DNA of 64,000 nucleotides from JAGQOZ01 sp041399205 (lineage in GTDB: Bacteria > Planctomycetota > Planctomycetia > Pirellulales > Pirellulaceae). The DNA lies in contig JAWKTK010000016.1 of NCBI GenBank assembly GCA_041399205.1, positions 124,001-188,000 on the forward strand. The letters run 5' to 3'. Positions 19,534-28,408 of this stretch are shown here, in pieces (position 1 is the first letter of the stretch; the number at the start of each line of letters is the position of its first letter). The position numbers and the translations under genes are program-made. The notes beneath the pieces were generated by a model that did no database searches, was not told the origin of the DNA, and worked only from the letters and a program-made list of their open reading frames with translations.

Positions 19534-20516
19534 GGTAATTTGCTTTCCAATGTGCCTTGGGCGAAGTTAGTGATATTGTCCTTGTGCGCGGTGAAAGGAT
19601 CTGGATAAGGCCCGGCTGGAAAACTGAGCAGGTTTGGCTCGCCATTTCGGATTTCGGCTTGCCCACCGAAGTTGCCGTCTAAACCTGCTGCAATGATTTG
19701 GAACTTAGTCTGCTCAACAAATGAATCTTTTGATATGTAACCATTTGAACCGATTTGGTACTGAACCGCATTGAGATACGGCATTGGCGCGTATTCAATG
19801 GAGTTTCCCGTTGCAATAGTGCGGTGGTATGCGGGCTTCATTTCTGAAATGTCAAGCATTAACTTTTGGTAGTTGGTACTAACATAGTATAAATACGGTG
19901 ACTTCTTAGTTGGATCTGACGACGAAGTATCTCCGTATTTAGGGTAATACTCCGGGAAACCATCGGCATCCAAATCTGCCAACCGAGAACGGTCGAATTC
20001 GAAAAGCGGGTTTTTGATCGACATCGAATCAATTAGGCTTGGTGCGGGTGAAATGCCTCCGGTTAATGGATGAGACGAACTATCTGAAAAGCCAATTAGC
20101 CAGAAAACCAAAGCTTCTGCGCAATCAAGATCTTCAAATCGCACACTTTGGCCAGTTGCTGGATTGATAGGAATGTCCTGTTCGATGTTGCGATACCGGA
20201 ACATTCGACCTAGCGTCTGTTGAATTGTTATCGGATGAGCGTTAAGCGGTGGATTGCTGCCTACGCGCTGAGGTGGTTCAGACGCAGCAAAATCTGGCGG
20301 ATAGACTTGATACTGGTTCTTAAACCGCTCCATAGCGGCAGCCATATTGCCAACTTCGGTTGTGACAATTCCTTGATAAACAGTGCGTCTGGCTGGACCA
20401 ATCGCGACGGCGAGCAAGCCAACCAGCACGGCGATGATGGCAATCACCACTAGCAATTCCACTAGCGTGAACGCCGACGGCCGCTGATAGCCTCTGCGAA
20501 CGGATGTCAATAACAT
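19530..20516 (-). CDS. Prepilin-like protein with atypical Ala at the cleavage site
   Basis: 328 residues from the ATG at 20516; the open frame extends 26 codons further upstream, but the chosen start gives a normal short leader (MLLTSVRRGYQRPSA). The signal reads RPSAFTLVELLVVIAIIAVL, so Ala instead of Gly precedes the cleaved Phe; Glu +5 is kept. Ala at this site is tolerated by some prepilin peptidases but is uncommon. The pilin helix leads to GNMAAAMERFKNQYQVYPPD, a GspG-like region. A DLDADGFPEYYPKYGD loop near the middle resembles the DxDxDG loop of the next gene. First of four prepilin-like genes, overlapping the next by 4 bp, 324 bp downstream of the pilC-like gene. Confidence 0.8.
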   Translation of the reverse strand: MLLTSVRRGYQRPSAFTLVELLVVIAIIAVLVGLLAVAIGPARRTVYQGIVTTEVGNMAAAMERFKNQYQVYPPDFAASEPPQRVGSNPPLNAHPITIQQTLGRMFRYRNIEQDIPINPATGQSVRFEDLDCAEALVFWLIGFSDSSSHPLTGGISPAPSLIDSMSIKNPLFEFDRSRLADLDADGFPEYYPKYGDTSSSDPTKKSPYLYYVSTNYQKLMLDISEMKPAYHRTIATGNSIEYAPMPYLNAVQYQIGSNGYISKDSFVEQTKFQIIAAGLDGNFGGQAEIRNGEPNLLSFPAGPYPDPFTAHKDNITNFAQGTLESKLP

Positions 20517-20727
20517 TTCCGGTTTTCTCCCTTCCCAAATCCCCTCGGCCCGCACCGTCCGAAGCCCTTGCCCTGACTTCGGCAGGATTTTCAACTCTGT
20601 TCTTATTCTATTTCTTTTTTACGAAAAGCTGTTCTACTCACGGCGGTTTTTCTTGCCCATTCCGCTGTCAGTATTTGTTTTTCTAATCATGGACATTCGT
20701 GTTAGCGTTTATCCATATTGTGCCAAT

Positions 20728-20838
20728 CCTAGCCCGACGCGTGAGCGAGGGACTGTGGCGGCGGTTATTCATTTCCCTCGCTGACGCTTCGGGCTAGGAT
20801 TTCTTCCTTTCTTCCCTCGCTAACGCTTCGGGCTAGGA
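20728..20838. repeat. CCTAGCCCGA-type palindromic element after the pilC-like gene
   Basis: The left arm is CCTAGCCCGACGCGTGAGCG; two right arms follow in tandem, each ending GACGCTTCGGGCTAGGA or AACGCTTCGGGCTAGGA. The element ends 2 bp before the stop codon of the minus-strand pilC-like gene, so it lies immediately downstream of it in the transcript. It fills most of the 324-bp gap 20517-20840; I see no gene in the remainder. Confidence 0.85.
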
Positions 20839-20840
20839 TT

Positions 20841-22241
20841 TTAGTTGGACAGGTTGGTAATCAGGTCGACCAGTGGTAGGAACAACGCGATCACGATGAA
20901 ACCGACGGCACCGCCCAAGAAGACGATCAACAACGGTTCCAACAAGCTCATCAAGCTGTCCGTTAACACTTGGACCTGTTCGTCATAGGTGTCGGCCACT
21001 TTGTAAAGCATCGTGTCCAGTTCACCCGTTTCTTCGCCCACGTCCACCATATTCACCACCAAGTCATCCGCAACTCGGCGATTCATTCGCATCACATAAT
21101 AAACACCGCCAATCACACCACCGGCCAGCATCATCGGAGCGGCAACCGTCGCCATTCCTTTAATGAACATCAGTGGCACCACCGGCAAAACGCCGACGGA
21201 AACCCATAATGCCATGGCCATGGGGTGAAAGCCCGGTTTGGAGTATTCCTTCATTGGTTTGGCAATCGTGTCACCTTCTCGGATCGATTCCGACACCTTG
21301 CCGTACAACCGTTCAAACATGGCATTGCCGCACGTTTCCCGAGTGATGTTGAGGCCTTCCAAAATTGGCACACCACTGGCAACCAACGTTCCGAGTGTTC
21401 GAGTGGAACGAGCCATCGAGTTCTTTTCGATCAGCTGGCCGAACACAGGCCAATTCAGCGAAAACAAGTCCCAGCCCATTCGACCTGACTTGAATTTGCG
21501 AATCATCGTTACCGACACGATCAACGAAATGGGAATCAACGGGATCAAGAACCAGTACTTGGCCGTGTTGTTAGAGATGGTGATCAACATCATGGTCATG
21601 GCCGGCAGTTCCGTGTCGAAATCTTCAAAGATCTGCTTAAACGTCGGAACAATCTTCAACATGATGAAGGTCAAAATACTGACCGCCACAAAGACCACCA
21701 CGGCCGGATAGATCATGGCACCTTTGACTTTGCGTTTCAACGCTTCCGCTCGTTCTTTGAAGTCGGCCAGACGTTGCAAAATGACTTCCAAGGCACCACC
21801 CGCTTCACCTGCTTTGATCATGTTGACGTACAACCGATCAAATGCTTTGGGTGACTTGGCCATGGCTTCGGACAACGTGGAACCACCTTCAATTTCTTCG
21901 CACACGTCCATCAAGCTATTCTTGAGCCGGCCTGGTTTGGCCTGTTCTTCCAGAATTCGCAAGCTGCGCAAGATCGGCATACCAGCGTCTTGCAGAATGG
22001 ACAGCTGTCGAGTGAAAGTGGTGAGATCGGCACTTTTGACCGAACCGACGGCAAACGACCGCTTCTTACCTTCTTTGCCCTTCTTGGACGCGGTCTTGCG
22101 ACCTTTCTTGACGTGGATCTTGGTTACAAAGTAACCCATCTCCCGTATATGCGTCTGGGCTTCATCTTCGTTTTCGGCTTCAATCTCATCGCGGATTTCT
22201 TGCCCGGTGGCATCCATTGCTTCAAATTGAAATGTAGGCAT
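20841..22241 (-). CDS. pilC: PilC/GspF-type platform protein with an extra hydrophobic insert
   Basis: 466 residues, about 60 longer than the GspF in the same window. The N-terminus MPTFQFEAMDATGQEIRDE and a Lys-rich linker (KKGRKTASKKGKEGKKR) lead into two T2SSF domains (LQDAGMPILRSLRILEEQ and LVASGVPILEGLNITRET). In the second domain the usual run into MVDVGEETGELD is interrupted by about 55 residues containing two hydrophobic stretches (ALWVSVGVLPVVPLMF and VAAPMMLAGGVIGGVYYVM). The C-terminal helix (PLLIVFLGGAVGFIVIALFL) is normal. It is the inner-membrane platform for the second cluster's pilus-like machine and pairs with the PilB-type ATPases encoded upstream across the 75-bp array. Confidence 0.9.
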   Translation of the reverse strand: MPTFQFEAMDATGQEIRDEIEAENEDEAQTHIREMGYFVTKIHVKKGRKTASKKGKEGKKRSFAVGSVKSADLTTFTRQLSILQDAGMPILRSLRILEEQAKPGRLKNSLMDVCEEIEGGSTLSEAMAKSPKAFDRLYVNMIKAGEAGGALEVILQRLADFKERAEALKRKVKGAMIYPAVVVFVAVSILTFIMLKIVPTFKQIFEDFDTELPAMTMMLITISNNTAKYWFLIPLIPISLIVSVTMIRKFKSGRMGWDLFSLNWPVFGQLIEKNSMARSTRTLGTLVASGVPILEGLNITRETCGNAMFERLYGKVSESIREGDTIAKPMKEYSKPGFHPMAMALWVSVGVLPVVPLMFIKGMATVAAPMMLAGGVIGGVYYVMRMNRRVADDLVVNMVDVGEETGELDTMLYKVADTYDEQVQVLTDSLMSLLEPLLIVFLGGAVGFIVIALFLPLVDLITNLSN

Positions 22242-22514
22242 TGTAAAACCCTGTCATCAATGGAATTGGGTCGAAACGGAATGTCGCACGCCCCCTTTCG
22301 GCGTGGCAGCCTGTTTTGACTTTGTCTTCAGCCGATCGCGTTATTTGGCGAGCGTTGTATTGTTATTGAAATTGGCCAATCTGTCGAATACCAAATTTCC
22401 TTCTTAACGGTGTCTAATTCAACTTTTTTCTGTTTGGACAACGTTACGTTTTTCTTCAAATCTGCGAAATTCCGGCTCGATTTTGGTAACATCTGGCCCG
22501 CGTGTCACGGTCCA

Positions 22515-22626
22515 TCCTAGCCCGACGCGTCAGCGAGGGACGGATACTGTTTTTTCCCCTCGCTGACGCTTCGGGCTAGGAAAACGGTCTATTCCAGTTG
22601 TTTTTCCTCGCTGACGCTTCGGGTTC
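22515..22626. repeat. CCTAGCCCGA-type element leading into the 75-bp array
   Basis: The left arm CCTAGCCCGACGCGTCAGCG at 22515 pairs with GACGCTTCGGGCTAGGA ending at 22581. A second right arm (TCGCTGACGCTTCGGG) at about 22606-22621 runs directly into the first unit of the tandem array. Upstream, 22242-22514 contains no gene I can support; it is AT-richer than its surroundings. Confidence 0.8.
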
Positions 22627-23326
22627 GGGAAAAACGCTACTTCAAAACTCATGCTTTGGCCGATTGTTCGGCGGGGATTCGTCACCTCATCCGATTGTTC
22701 GGCGGGGATTCGTCACCTCATCCACTACGCTCGGGAAAAACGCTACTTCAAAACTCATGCTTTGGCCGATTGTTCGGCGGGGATTCGTCACCTCATCCGA
22801 TTGTTCGGCGGGGATTCGTCACCTCATCCACTACGCTCGGGAAAAACGCTACTTCAAAACTCATGCTTTGGCCGATTGTTCGGCGGGGATTCGTCACCTC
22901 ATCCACCTACGCTCGGGAAAAACGCAACCTCAAAACTCATGCTTTGGCCGATTGTTCGGCGGGGATTCGTCACCTCATCCACTACGCTCGGGAAAAACGC
23001 TACTTCAAAACTCATGCTTTGGCCGATTGTTCGGCCGGGATTCGTCACCTCATCCACTACGCTCGGGAAAAACGCTACTTCAAAACTCATGCTTTGGCCG
23101 ATTGTTCGGCCGGGATTCGTCACCTCATCCACTACGCTCGGGAAAAACGCTACTTCAAAACTCATGCTTTGGCCGATGGTTCGGCCGGGATTCGTCACCT
23201 CATCCACTACGCTCGGGAAAAACGCTACTTCAAAACTCATGCTTTGGCCGATGGTTCGGCCGGGATTCGTCACCTCATCCACTACGCTCGGGAAAAACGC
23301 AACCTCAAAACTCTTGCTTTGGGCTA
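22627..23326. repeat. Tandem array of a 75-bp repeat, eight full units plus a degenerate last one
   Basis: The unit begins CTACGCTCGGGAAAAACGCT, continues ACTTCAAAACTCATGCTTTG and GCCGATTGTTCGGCGGGGAT, and ends TCGTCACCTCATCCA. Copies recur at 22651, 22757, 22863, 22939, 23014, 23089, 23164 and 23239 (position of the ATG inside CTCATGC), with a decayed copy near 23314. Spacing is 106, 106, 76, then 75 each time; the first two units carry an internal duplication of 31 bp (CGATTGTTCGGCGGGGATTC plus the following 11 bases). The left units have GGCGGGG and the right ones GGCCGGG, so the array has a gradient of variants. Because 75 is a multiple of three, long frames open on both strands, but I regard them as non-coding. 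There are no unique spacers, so it is not a CRISPR array. Confidence 0.92.
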
Positions 23327-23495
23327 CCGAGTTTTCGTTCGCCATTCCTCTCACTGTATCTCAAGCTGCTAAGCTGGGTCAAACAAAAGGTTTGCGATCA
23401 ATCTGTATGTTTAATAATCCGTTTGTCATGTGAGGCGAAATTCCCTGATTATCGCTTGGTTTCTGGCAAACGGAATCCGTCAAATTCCGTGAGGC

Positions 23496-25214
23496 CTAGG
23501 CCTCCAAAATCGTTTCTCGAACTACTTCGTCCGCTGTAGTGACACCTTCCCACATGCGTTCCATGCCAGCGTCACGCAGGGTTAACATGCCGTAGTTTCT
23601 GGCGGTGTTGCGAAGTTCATCGGTTGAAGCGCCTTGGAGCACCATTTCGCGAAGTTCGTCGTTCATGACCATCAATTCGAACAAACCAACTCGGCCCTTG
23701 TACCCGGTATTGTTACAAACGTCGCACCCCATGCCTCGATAAAACGGCCGCCCGGCAATTTCCTTTTCGGTTAGCTCCAGTTGGGACAGCAAATCTTCTG
23801 TTGGTGTCGTTTCTTCTCGACACTTTTGGCAGATTCGACGCACCAGACGCTGAGCCAAAATGACTTCCACCGTGGCCGTGATCATGAAGGGCTGAATCCC
23901 CATGTCTCGTAAACGAGTGACCGTGCTGGGAGCATCATTCGTATGCAACGTGCTGAACACCAAGTGGCCGGTCAGCGACGCTTGAATGGCAATTTCCGCC
24001 GTCTCTAAGTCTCGAATTTCGCCCACCAGAATTTTGTCCGGGTCTTGCCGCAGGATCGCTCGCAAACATTGCGCAAAGGTATTGCCGATGTCATGGTCAA
24101 TGGGGATTTGCACAATGCCATCGATGTCGTATTCCACTGGGTCTTCCGTGGTGATCAGCTTTTCAGTGATTTCGTTCAGTTCTGAAAGAGCGGAATACAG
24201 CGTGGTGGTTTTGCCCGAACCGGTGGGGCCTGTGACCAGCACGATCCCGTTAGGTCGATGCATGGCTTGGCGAAAGTTGGTCTTGGTGTGATCGTCCATC
24301 CCCACGTTTTCCAGGCTCAGCGAAACCACCGAACGATCTAGAACTCGCATCACCACGCTTTCACCAAACATGGTCGGCAACACGCTCACTCGCAAATCCA
24401 CCGGATGGCCACCCACCGTCAATTCGATACGACCGTCTTGCGGCAAACGACGTTCGGCAATGTCCAGGTTGGCCATGACCTTAATTCGAGTAGTAATGGC
24501 GAAGGCCAAGTGGCGTGGCGGCGGCACCATTTCGTACAGCACGCCGTCCGCTTTGATACGGATGCGAAATTCGTCTTCAAATGGTTCGAAGTGAATGTCA
24601 CTGGCATGATCCTTAATAGCCAGCAGCAGCACCATGTTCAGCAGTTTGCGGACCGGCGCGCTGTCTGCCAACGCTTCCGCACCCGTGATATCGATGGGAC
24701 CATCGCCGGCCAAGGCGCCGGCGGCGGCTTCCAATTCATCATCATCTTCCAGGTCGCCGACGATACTTTCAAATGTTTCGGTGGCGCTGCCGTAATGTTT
24801 TTCCAAGGCTTTTAGGATTTCCGCTTCCGTGGCGACAACCATGCGAATGTCATAGCCCAGGAATGTGCGGAGTTCGTCTTGGATGGCCAGGTTTTGAGGA
24901 TCGCAGGTGGCGACGGTGAAAGTGTCGCCGTCCAATTCGATGGGAATGATGCGATACAGCTGGGCCATCGGTTCGGTGACCAGCTCCAGAATTTCTTCAC
25001 TGATTTCCGTTTCGGCCAATTTGATGACTTGCAGATGCATCTGTTCGGCCAGAGCGATGACCACCTGTTCGTCGGTGACCAGGCCCATTTCTTCGGCGAT
25101 TTTTCCAAGCAGTTCGCCGGGGTGGCGACGTTGTTCCTCTAGCAGCATTTCCAGTTGATCATCTGTCAGGAACCCCAGATCTACCAGAATTTGTCCAATG
25201 CGTCGAATTGCCAT
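23496..25214 (-). CDS. pilB: PilB/GspE-type assembly ATPase
   Basis: 572 residues, intact. The MshEN N-terminal domain starts RRIGQILVDLGFLTDDQLEM and is followed by a second N-terminal module (LYRIIPIELDGDTFTVATCD). The ATPase core has Walker A GPTGSGKTTTLY, an Asp box and Walker B region (LRQDPDKILVGEIRDLETAE), a His box (FSTLHTNDA) and zinc-binding Cys pairs (CQKC, CDVC). It would drive pilin polymerisation at the inner membrane with the PilC-like protein. It lies on the far side of the 75-bp array from pilC and 61 bp after the pilT-type gene. PilB and GspE are hard to tell apart by sequence; the neighbouring PilT favours a pilus role. Confidence 0.92.
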   Translation of the reverse strand: MAIRRIGQILVDLGFLTDDQLEMLLEEQRRHPGELLGKIAEEMGLVTDEQVVIALAEQMHLQVIKLAETEISEEILELVTEPMAQLYRIIPIELDGDTFTVATCDPQNLAIQDELRTFLGYDIRMVVATEAEILKALEKHYGSATETFESIVGDLEDDDELEAAAGALAGDGPIDITGAEALADSAPVRKLLNMVLLLAIKDHASDIHFEPFEDEFRIRIKADGVLYEMVPPPRHLAFAITTRIKVMANLDIAERRLPQDGRIELTVGGHPVDLRVSVLPTMFGESVVMRVLDRSVVSLSLENVGMDDHTKTNFRQAMHRPNGIVLVTGPTGSGKTTTLYSALSELNEITEKLITTEDPVEYDIDGIVQIPIDHDIGNTFAQCLRAILRQDPDKILVGEIRDLETAEIAIQASLTGHLVFSTLHTNDAPSTVTRLRDMGIQPFMITATVEVILAQRLVRRICQKCREETTPTEDLLSQLELTEKEIAGRPFYRGMGCDVCNNTGYKGRVGLFELMVMNDELREMVLQGASTDELRNTARNYGMLTLRDAGMERMWEGVTTADEVVRETILEA

Positions 25215-25275
25215 AATGCAGAAATACCGTCAATTGAAGAAAAGGGAAAATCGAACGTGCCGAACCAAGAAGATG

Positions 25276-26388
25276 CTAACCGGCGTTGTCGGCTGCATCT
25301 TCGTCGTCATCGAACATGCCTTTTTGGGCCTGAGCGATACGTTTGGCCAAATCGTCGGGCGATTGAGCTTTGCCCAGCGCGTCTTCCGCCGTAATTTTTT
25401 CGTCTCGCCACAGCTTAAACAACGCATCATCCATCAAGATCATGCCGTGTTTGTAACCGGTCTGGATGGCCGATGTGATTCGATAGGTTTTGTTTTCACG
25501 AATCAGGTTAGCGATACCGGGCGTGACCACCAACAATTCGTGCGCGGCAACTCGACCACCGCCAATCTTAGGAATCAGCGTTTGCGAAAGGACGCCGATG
25601 ATGGCCGTGGATAGCTGCGTTCGAATCTGATCTTGCTGGTTGGTCGGAAAGACGTCGATGATTCGGTTGACCGTACCTTGCGCACTATTGGTGTGCAACG
25701 TTCCGAAGACCACGTGCCCCGTTTCCGCGGCGGTGATGGCCGCTTCAATCGTTTCTAAGTCTCGCATTTCACCCACCAGAATCACGTCCGGATCTTGTCG
25801 CAGAGCTCGACGAATCGCTTCGGCAAAGCTGGGTACGTCGTTGCCGACTTCGCGCTGATTGATGGTTGATTTCTTGTGTTCGTGATAAAATTCGATGGGG
25901 TCTTCAATGGTGATGATGTGATGGTCGACCGTTTCGTTGATATAGTCGATCATACTGGCCAGCGACGTACTTTTGCCCGACCCCGTGGGACCGGTGACCA
26001 AGAACAGACCTCGAGGACGCATGCACAATTCGGCAATACGCGGCGGCAGGCCCAACTTTTCCATAGGGATTTTTTCGTTGGGAATCTGACGCAAGACCAT
26101 GGCGATATTGCCGCGTTGCCGAAACACGGAGACTCGGAAACGAGCCAATTCGCCGAAGGCAAAACCAAAGTCGGTACCGCCTTGTTCTTGAAGTTCTTGC
26201 TGGCACCGATCGGGCGTAATACTTTTCATTAGCGCCACGGTATCTTCTGGTTCCAGCGTTTTGGTTTCCAGCTTTCGCATGCGGCCGTGCAGTCGAAACA
26301 CGGGCGGTTGTCCCACGGTGATGTGGATATCGCTGGCGCCTTGCTTGATACAAGCAGACAGCAATTTATCAATCAGAATGGTTGCCAT
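25276..26388 (-). CDS. pilT: PilT-type twitching/retraction ATPase
   Basis: 370 residues, the normal PilT length. The N-terminal PAS-like region includes QGASDIHITVGQPPVFRLHG, the PilT opening. The core has Walker A GPTGSGKSTSLASMIDYIN, an Asp box and Walker B region (LRQDPDVILVGEMRDLETIE), and His box VFGTLHTNSAQGTVNR; PilT lacks the zinc-binding Cys pairs, and they are absent here. The C-terminus AIQTGYKHGMILMDDALFKL is typical. PilT depolymerises type IV pili, so its presence between two PilB-type ATPases suggests that the second cluster builds a retractable pilus rather than only a secretion pseudopilus. The C-terminal tail is acidic (MFDDDEDAADNAG). Confidence 0.95.
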   Translation of the reverse strand: MATILIDKLLSACIKQGASDIHITVGQPPVFRLHGRMRKLETKTLEPEDTVALMKSITPDRCQQELQEQGGTDFGFAFGELARFRVSVFRQRGNIAMVLRQIPNEKIPMEKLGLPPRIAELCMRPRGLFLVTGPTGSGKSTSLASMIDYINETVDHHIITIEDPIEFYHEHKKSTINQREVGNDVPSFAEAIRRALRQDPDVILVGEMRDLETIEAAITAAETGHVVFGTLHTNSAQGTVNRIIDVFPTNQQDQIRTQLSTAIIGVLSQTLIPKIGGGRVAAHELLVVTPGIANLIRENKTYRITSAIQTGYKHGMILMDDALFKLWRDEKITAEDALGKAQSPDDLAKRIAQAQKGMFDDDEDAADNAG

Positions 26389-26680
26389 AAAAACCGGGCT
26401 CTGTTGTCAAGGCGAACACTCCTTGTGGCGAACCTCTTCTCGGTTCCGAATTCCCATTCGGCGCCGGTTCGGGCCAAGGACGACCAAGCGAATTCGAGCG
26501 ATAGGACGCTGACTTCGCTTGGTGTCGTGTCGCTGTTCGAAAAGGAAAAACTAACTCACTATCAAAGTTGAATGAAGGATCAGGATTGCTAAAACCTGCT
26601 CGCAAAATGTCTGACTTTGCATTTGCTTTGGAGTCGCCGGCTATTTCGCTTGCTGGGTGTCGTCCAAAGCGGATGCCCTG

Positions 26681-28408
26681 CTACAGGACTTCAATCTGGT
26701 TGTCGGATTCGGTCTTCTTGGCCACGCGGAATACTTCTTCCAACGTGGTTACGCCTTTCAAGACCTTGGCAATACCGTCTCGATAAAGCGTGGTCATGCC
26801 GTCTTTAATGGCCACTTCACGAATATCCACGGCGGATGCGTTTTGGTACACCTTCTCGCGAACACCCGACGTCATCATCATTAGTTCGTAAATACCAATA
26901 CGGCCTCGATAACCCTGTCCGCCACAAGCGTTGCAGCCGGCGCCTTTCATCATGGTGGCACCTTCCATCAACTTGGGCGTGATGCCGGACGCTTCCAATT
27001 CGGCTTCCGTGGGTGTGTACGGTTTGCGACATTTGGTACAGACTACTCGCACCAACCGCTGCGCCAACACGGCGACTACGGACGTGGCAACCAGATAGCC
27101 AGGGACGCCCAGGTCGACCATTCGCGTCATGGCACCCGGCGCGTCATTCGTATGCAACGTGCTGAACACCAAGTGACCGGTCAGCGAAGCTTGAATACCC
27201 ATGCCTGCCGTTTCCAGGTCTCGCATTTCGCCCACCAAAATAATGTTAGGGGCCTGTCGCAACATGGCTCGAATGATCCTGGCAAAATCGAGCCCAATAT
27301 TGTGCTTCACTTCAACCTGATTGATGCCTTGCAGATAATACTCCACCGGATCTTCTGCGGTGATGATCTTGCGATCGGGTCGATTCAATTCATTCAGTGC
27401 GGCATACAACGTGGTGGTTTTTCCCGAACCGGTAGGACCGGTCACCAACACAATACCGTTGGGGCGCTTAATCAGCGAAGTGAATTGTTTGTACGTTCTT
27501 TCCGAAAGCCCTAACTGCCGAACACCCACTTTGATGTTGTCTTTATCCAACAGTCGCATGACGATCGACTGGCCGTGATTCGTGGGAATCACGCTGACTC
27601 GCAAATCCAATTCTTTGTCACCGGCGGTGATTTTGATTCGACCATCTTGCGTACGGCGGCGTTCGGCAATGTCCATTTTGCCCAGAATTTTGATACGAGA
27701 AATAATCGCGCCCAGCATTCGGCGCGGAGGACTATCGCGTTCCACCAATACACCGTCAATGCGGTAGCGAATGCGAATCCGATCTTCAAACGGTTCAATA
27801 TGAATGTCCGATGCGCGTAACTGAACGGCTTCACCGATCATCAGTTGCACCAAGCGAACCACCGGCGCGCTGGTTTCATCCACCGCTTCGCCTGAATCAC
27901 CGCCGCCGTCATCTTCCGTTTCGGTAAAGTCAATGGCCGTATCGGTGAATTCCTGCAACATCGAATCCGCACTTTCGCCTTCAATCTGGCCGTAGTAGCG
28001 ATTGATGGCTTCCAGGATCGATTCCCGCGGTGCTAAAGCGATTTCAATTTGGCGGTTCAGAATAAATCGAAGCTTGTCAAACGTGTCTAAGTCCTGAGGA
28101 TCGCTGACAATGACGCGCAAAACATCTTCGCTGACTTCTTCCAGCGGCAGGATGACGTTTTCACGAGCAACCGATTCGGGGACCAATTCGACCACGGCCG
28201 GAGCAATGCTGACTTCGTGCAAATCGACGAACGGCAGATTATGCTCTTTGGCAATGGCGCCCATCACCTGTTCGCCGGTGGCATAGTCTAAGCGAACCAA
28301 CGCGTCGCCCACCGAAATCCCGTTCTCGTTGGCCAGCTGCTGCGCGTCAGCAAGTTGCTCGGCGCTCACGATCCCATCACGAATCAGGATCTTTTCAAAT
28401 GAAGGCAT
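26681..28408 (-). CDS. pilB: Second PilB/GspE-type assembly ATPase of the pilus cluster
   Basis: 575 residues from the ATG at 28408, chosen because AGAGGA lies a few bases upstream and because MPSFEKILIRDGIVSAEQLA begins the MshEN domain; the open frame extends 60 codons further without family resemblance. The core contains Walker A GPTGSGKTTTLYAALNEL, LRQAPNIILVGEMRDLETA, FSTLHTNDAPGAMTR and Cys pairs CTKC and CNAC. It differs clearly from the other PilB in the window, so it is not a recent duplicate. First gene of the minus-strand pilus cluster, 292 bp before pilT. Two PilB-type proteins may serve alternative pilins or form a mixed hexamer; this is inference. Confidence 0.92.
   Translation of the reverse strand: MPSFEKILIRDGIVSAEQLADAQQLANENGISVGDALVRLDYATGEQVMGAIAKEHNLPFVDLHEVSIAPAVVELVPESVARENVILPLEEVSEDVLRVIVSDPQDLDTFDKLRFILNRQIEIALAPRESILEAINRYYGQIEGESADSMLQEFTDTAIDFTETEDDGGGDSGEAVDETSAPVVRLVQLMIGEAVQLRASDIHIEPFEDRIRIRYRIDGVLVERDSPPRRMLGAIISRIKILGKMDIAERRRTQDGRIKITAGDKELDLRVSVIPTNHGQSIVMRLLDKDNIKVGVRQLGLSERTYKQFTSLIKRPNGIVLVTGPTGSGKTTTLYAALNELNRPDRKIITAEDPVEYYLQGINQVEVKHNIGLDFARIIRAMLRQAPNIILVGEMRDLETAGMGIQASLTGHLVFSTLHTNDAPGAMTRMVDLGVPGYLVATSVVAVLAQRLVRVVCTKCRKPYTPTEAELEASGITPKLMEGATMMKGAGCNACGGQGYRGRIGIYELMMMTSGVREKVYQNASAVDIREVAIKDGMTTLYRDGIAKVLKGVTTLEEVFRVAKKTESDNQIEVL

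Noticed and set aside
22627..23326. Possible CRISPR array
   Set aside because: Units are directly tandem, with no unique spacers between repeats, and no cas genes are near.
22598..23539. Long open frames on both strands across the 75-bp array (up to 313 codons)
   Set aside because: The repeat unit is a multiple of three, so any frame without a stop in one unit stays open through the array. The peptides are simple repeats with no family resemblance.
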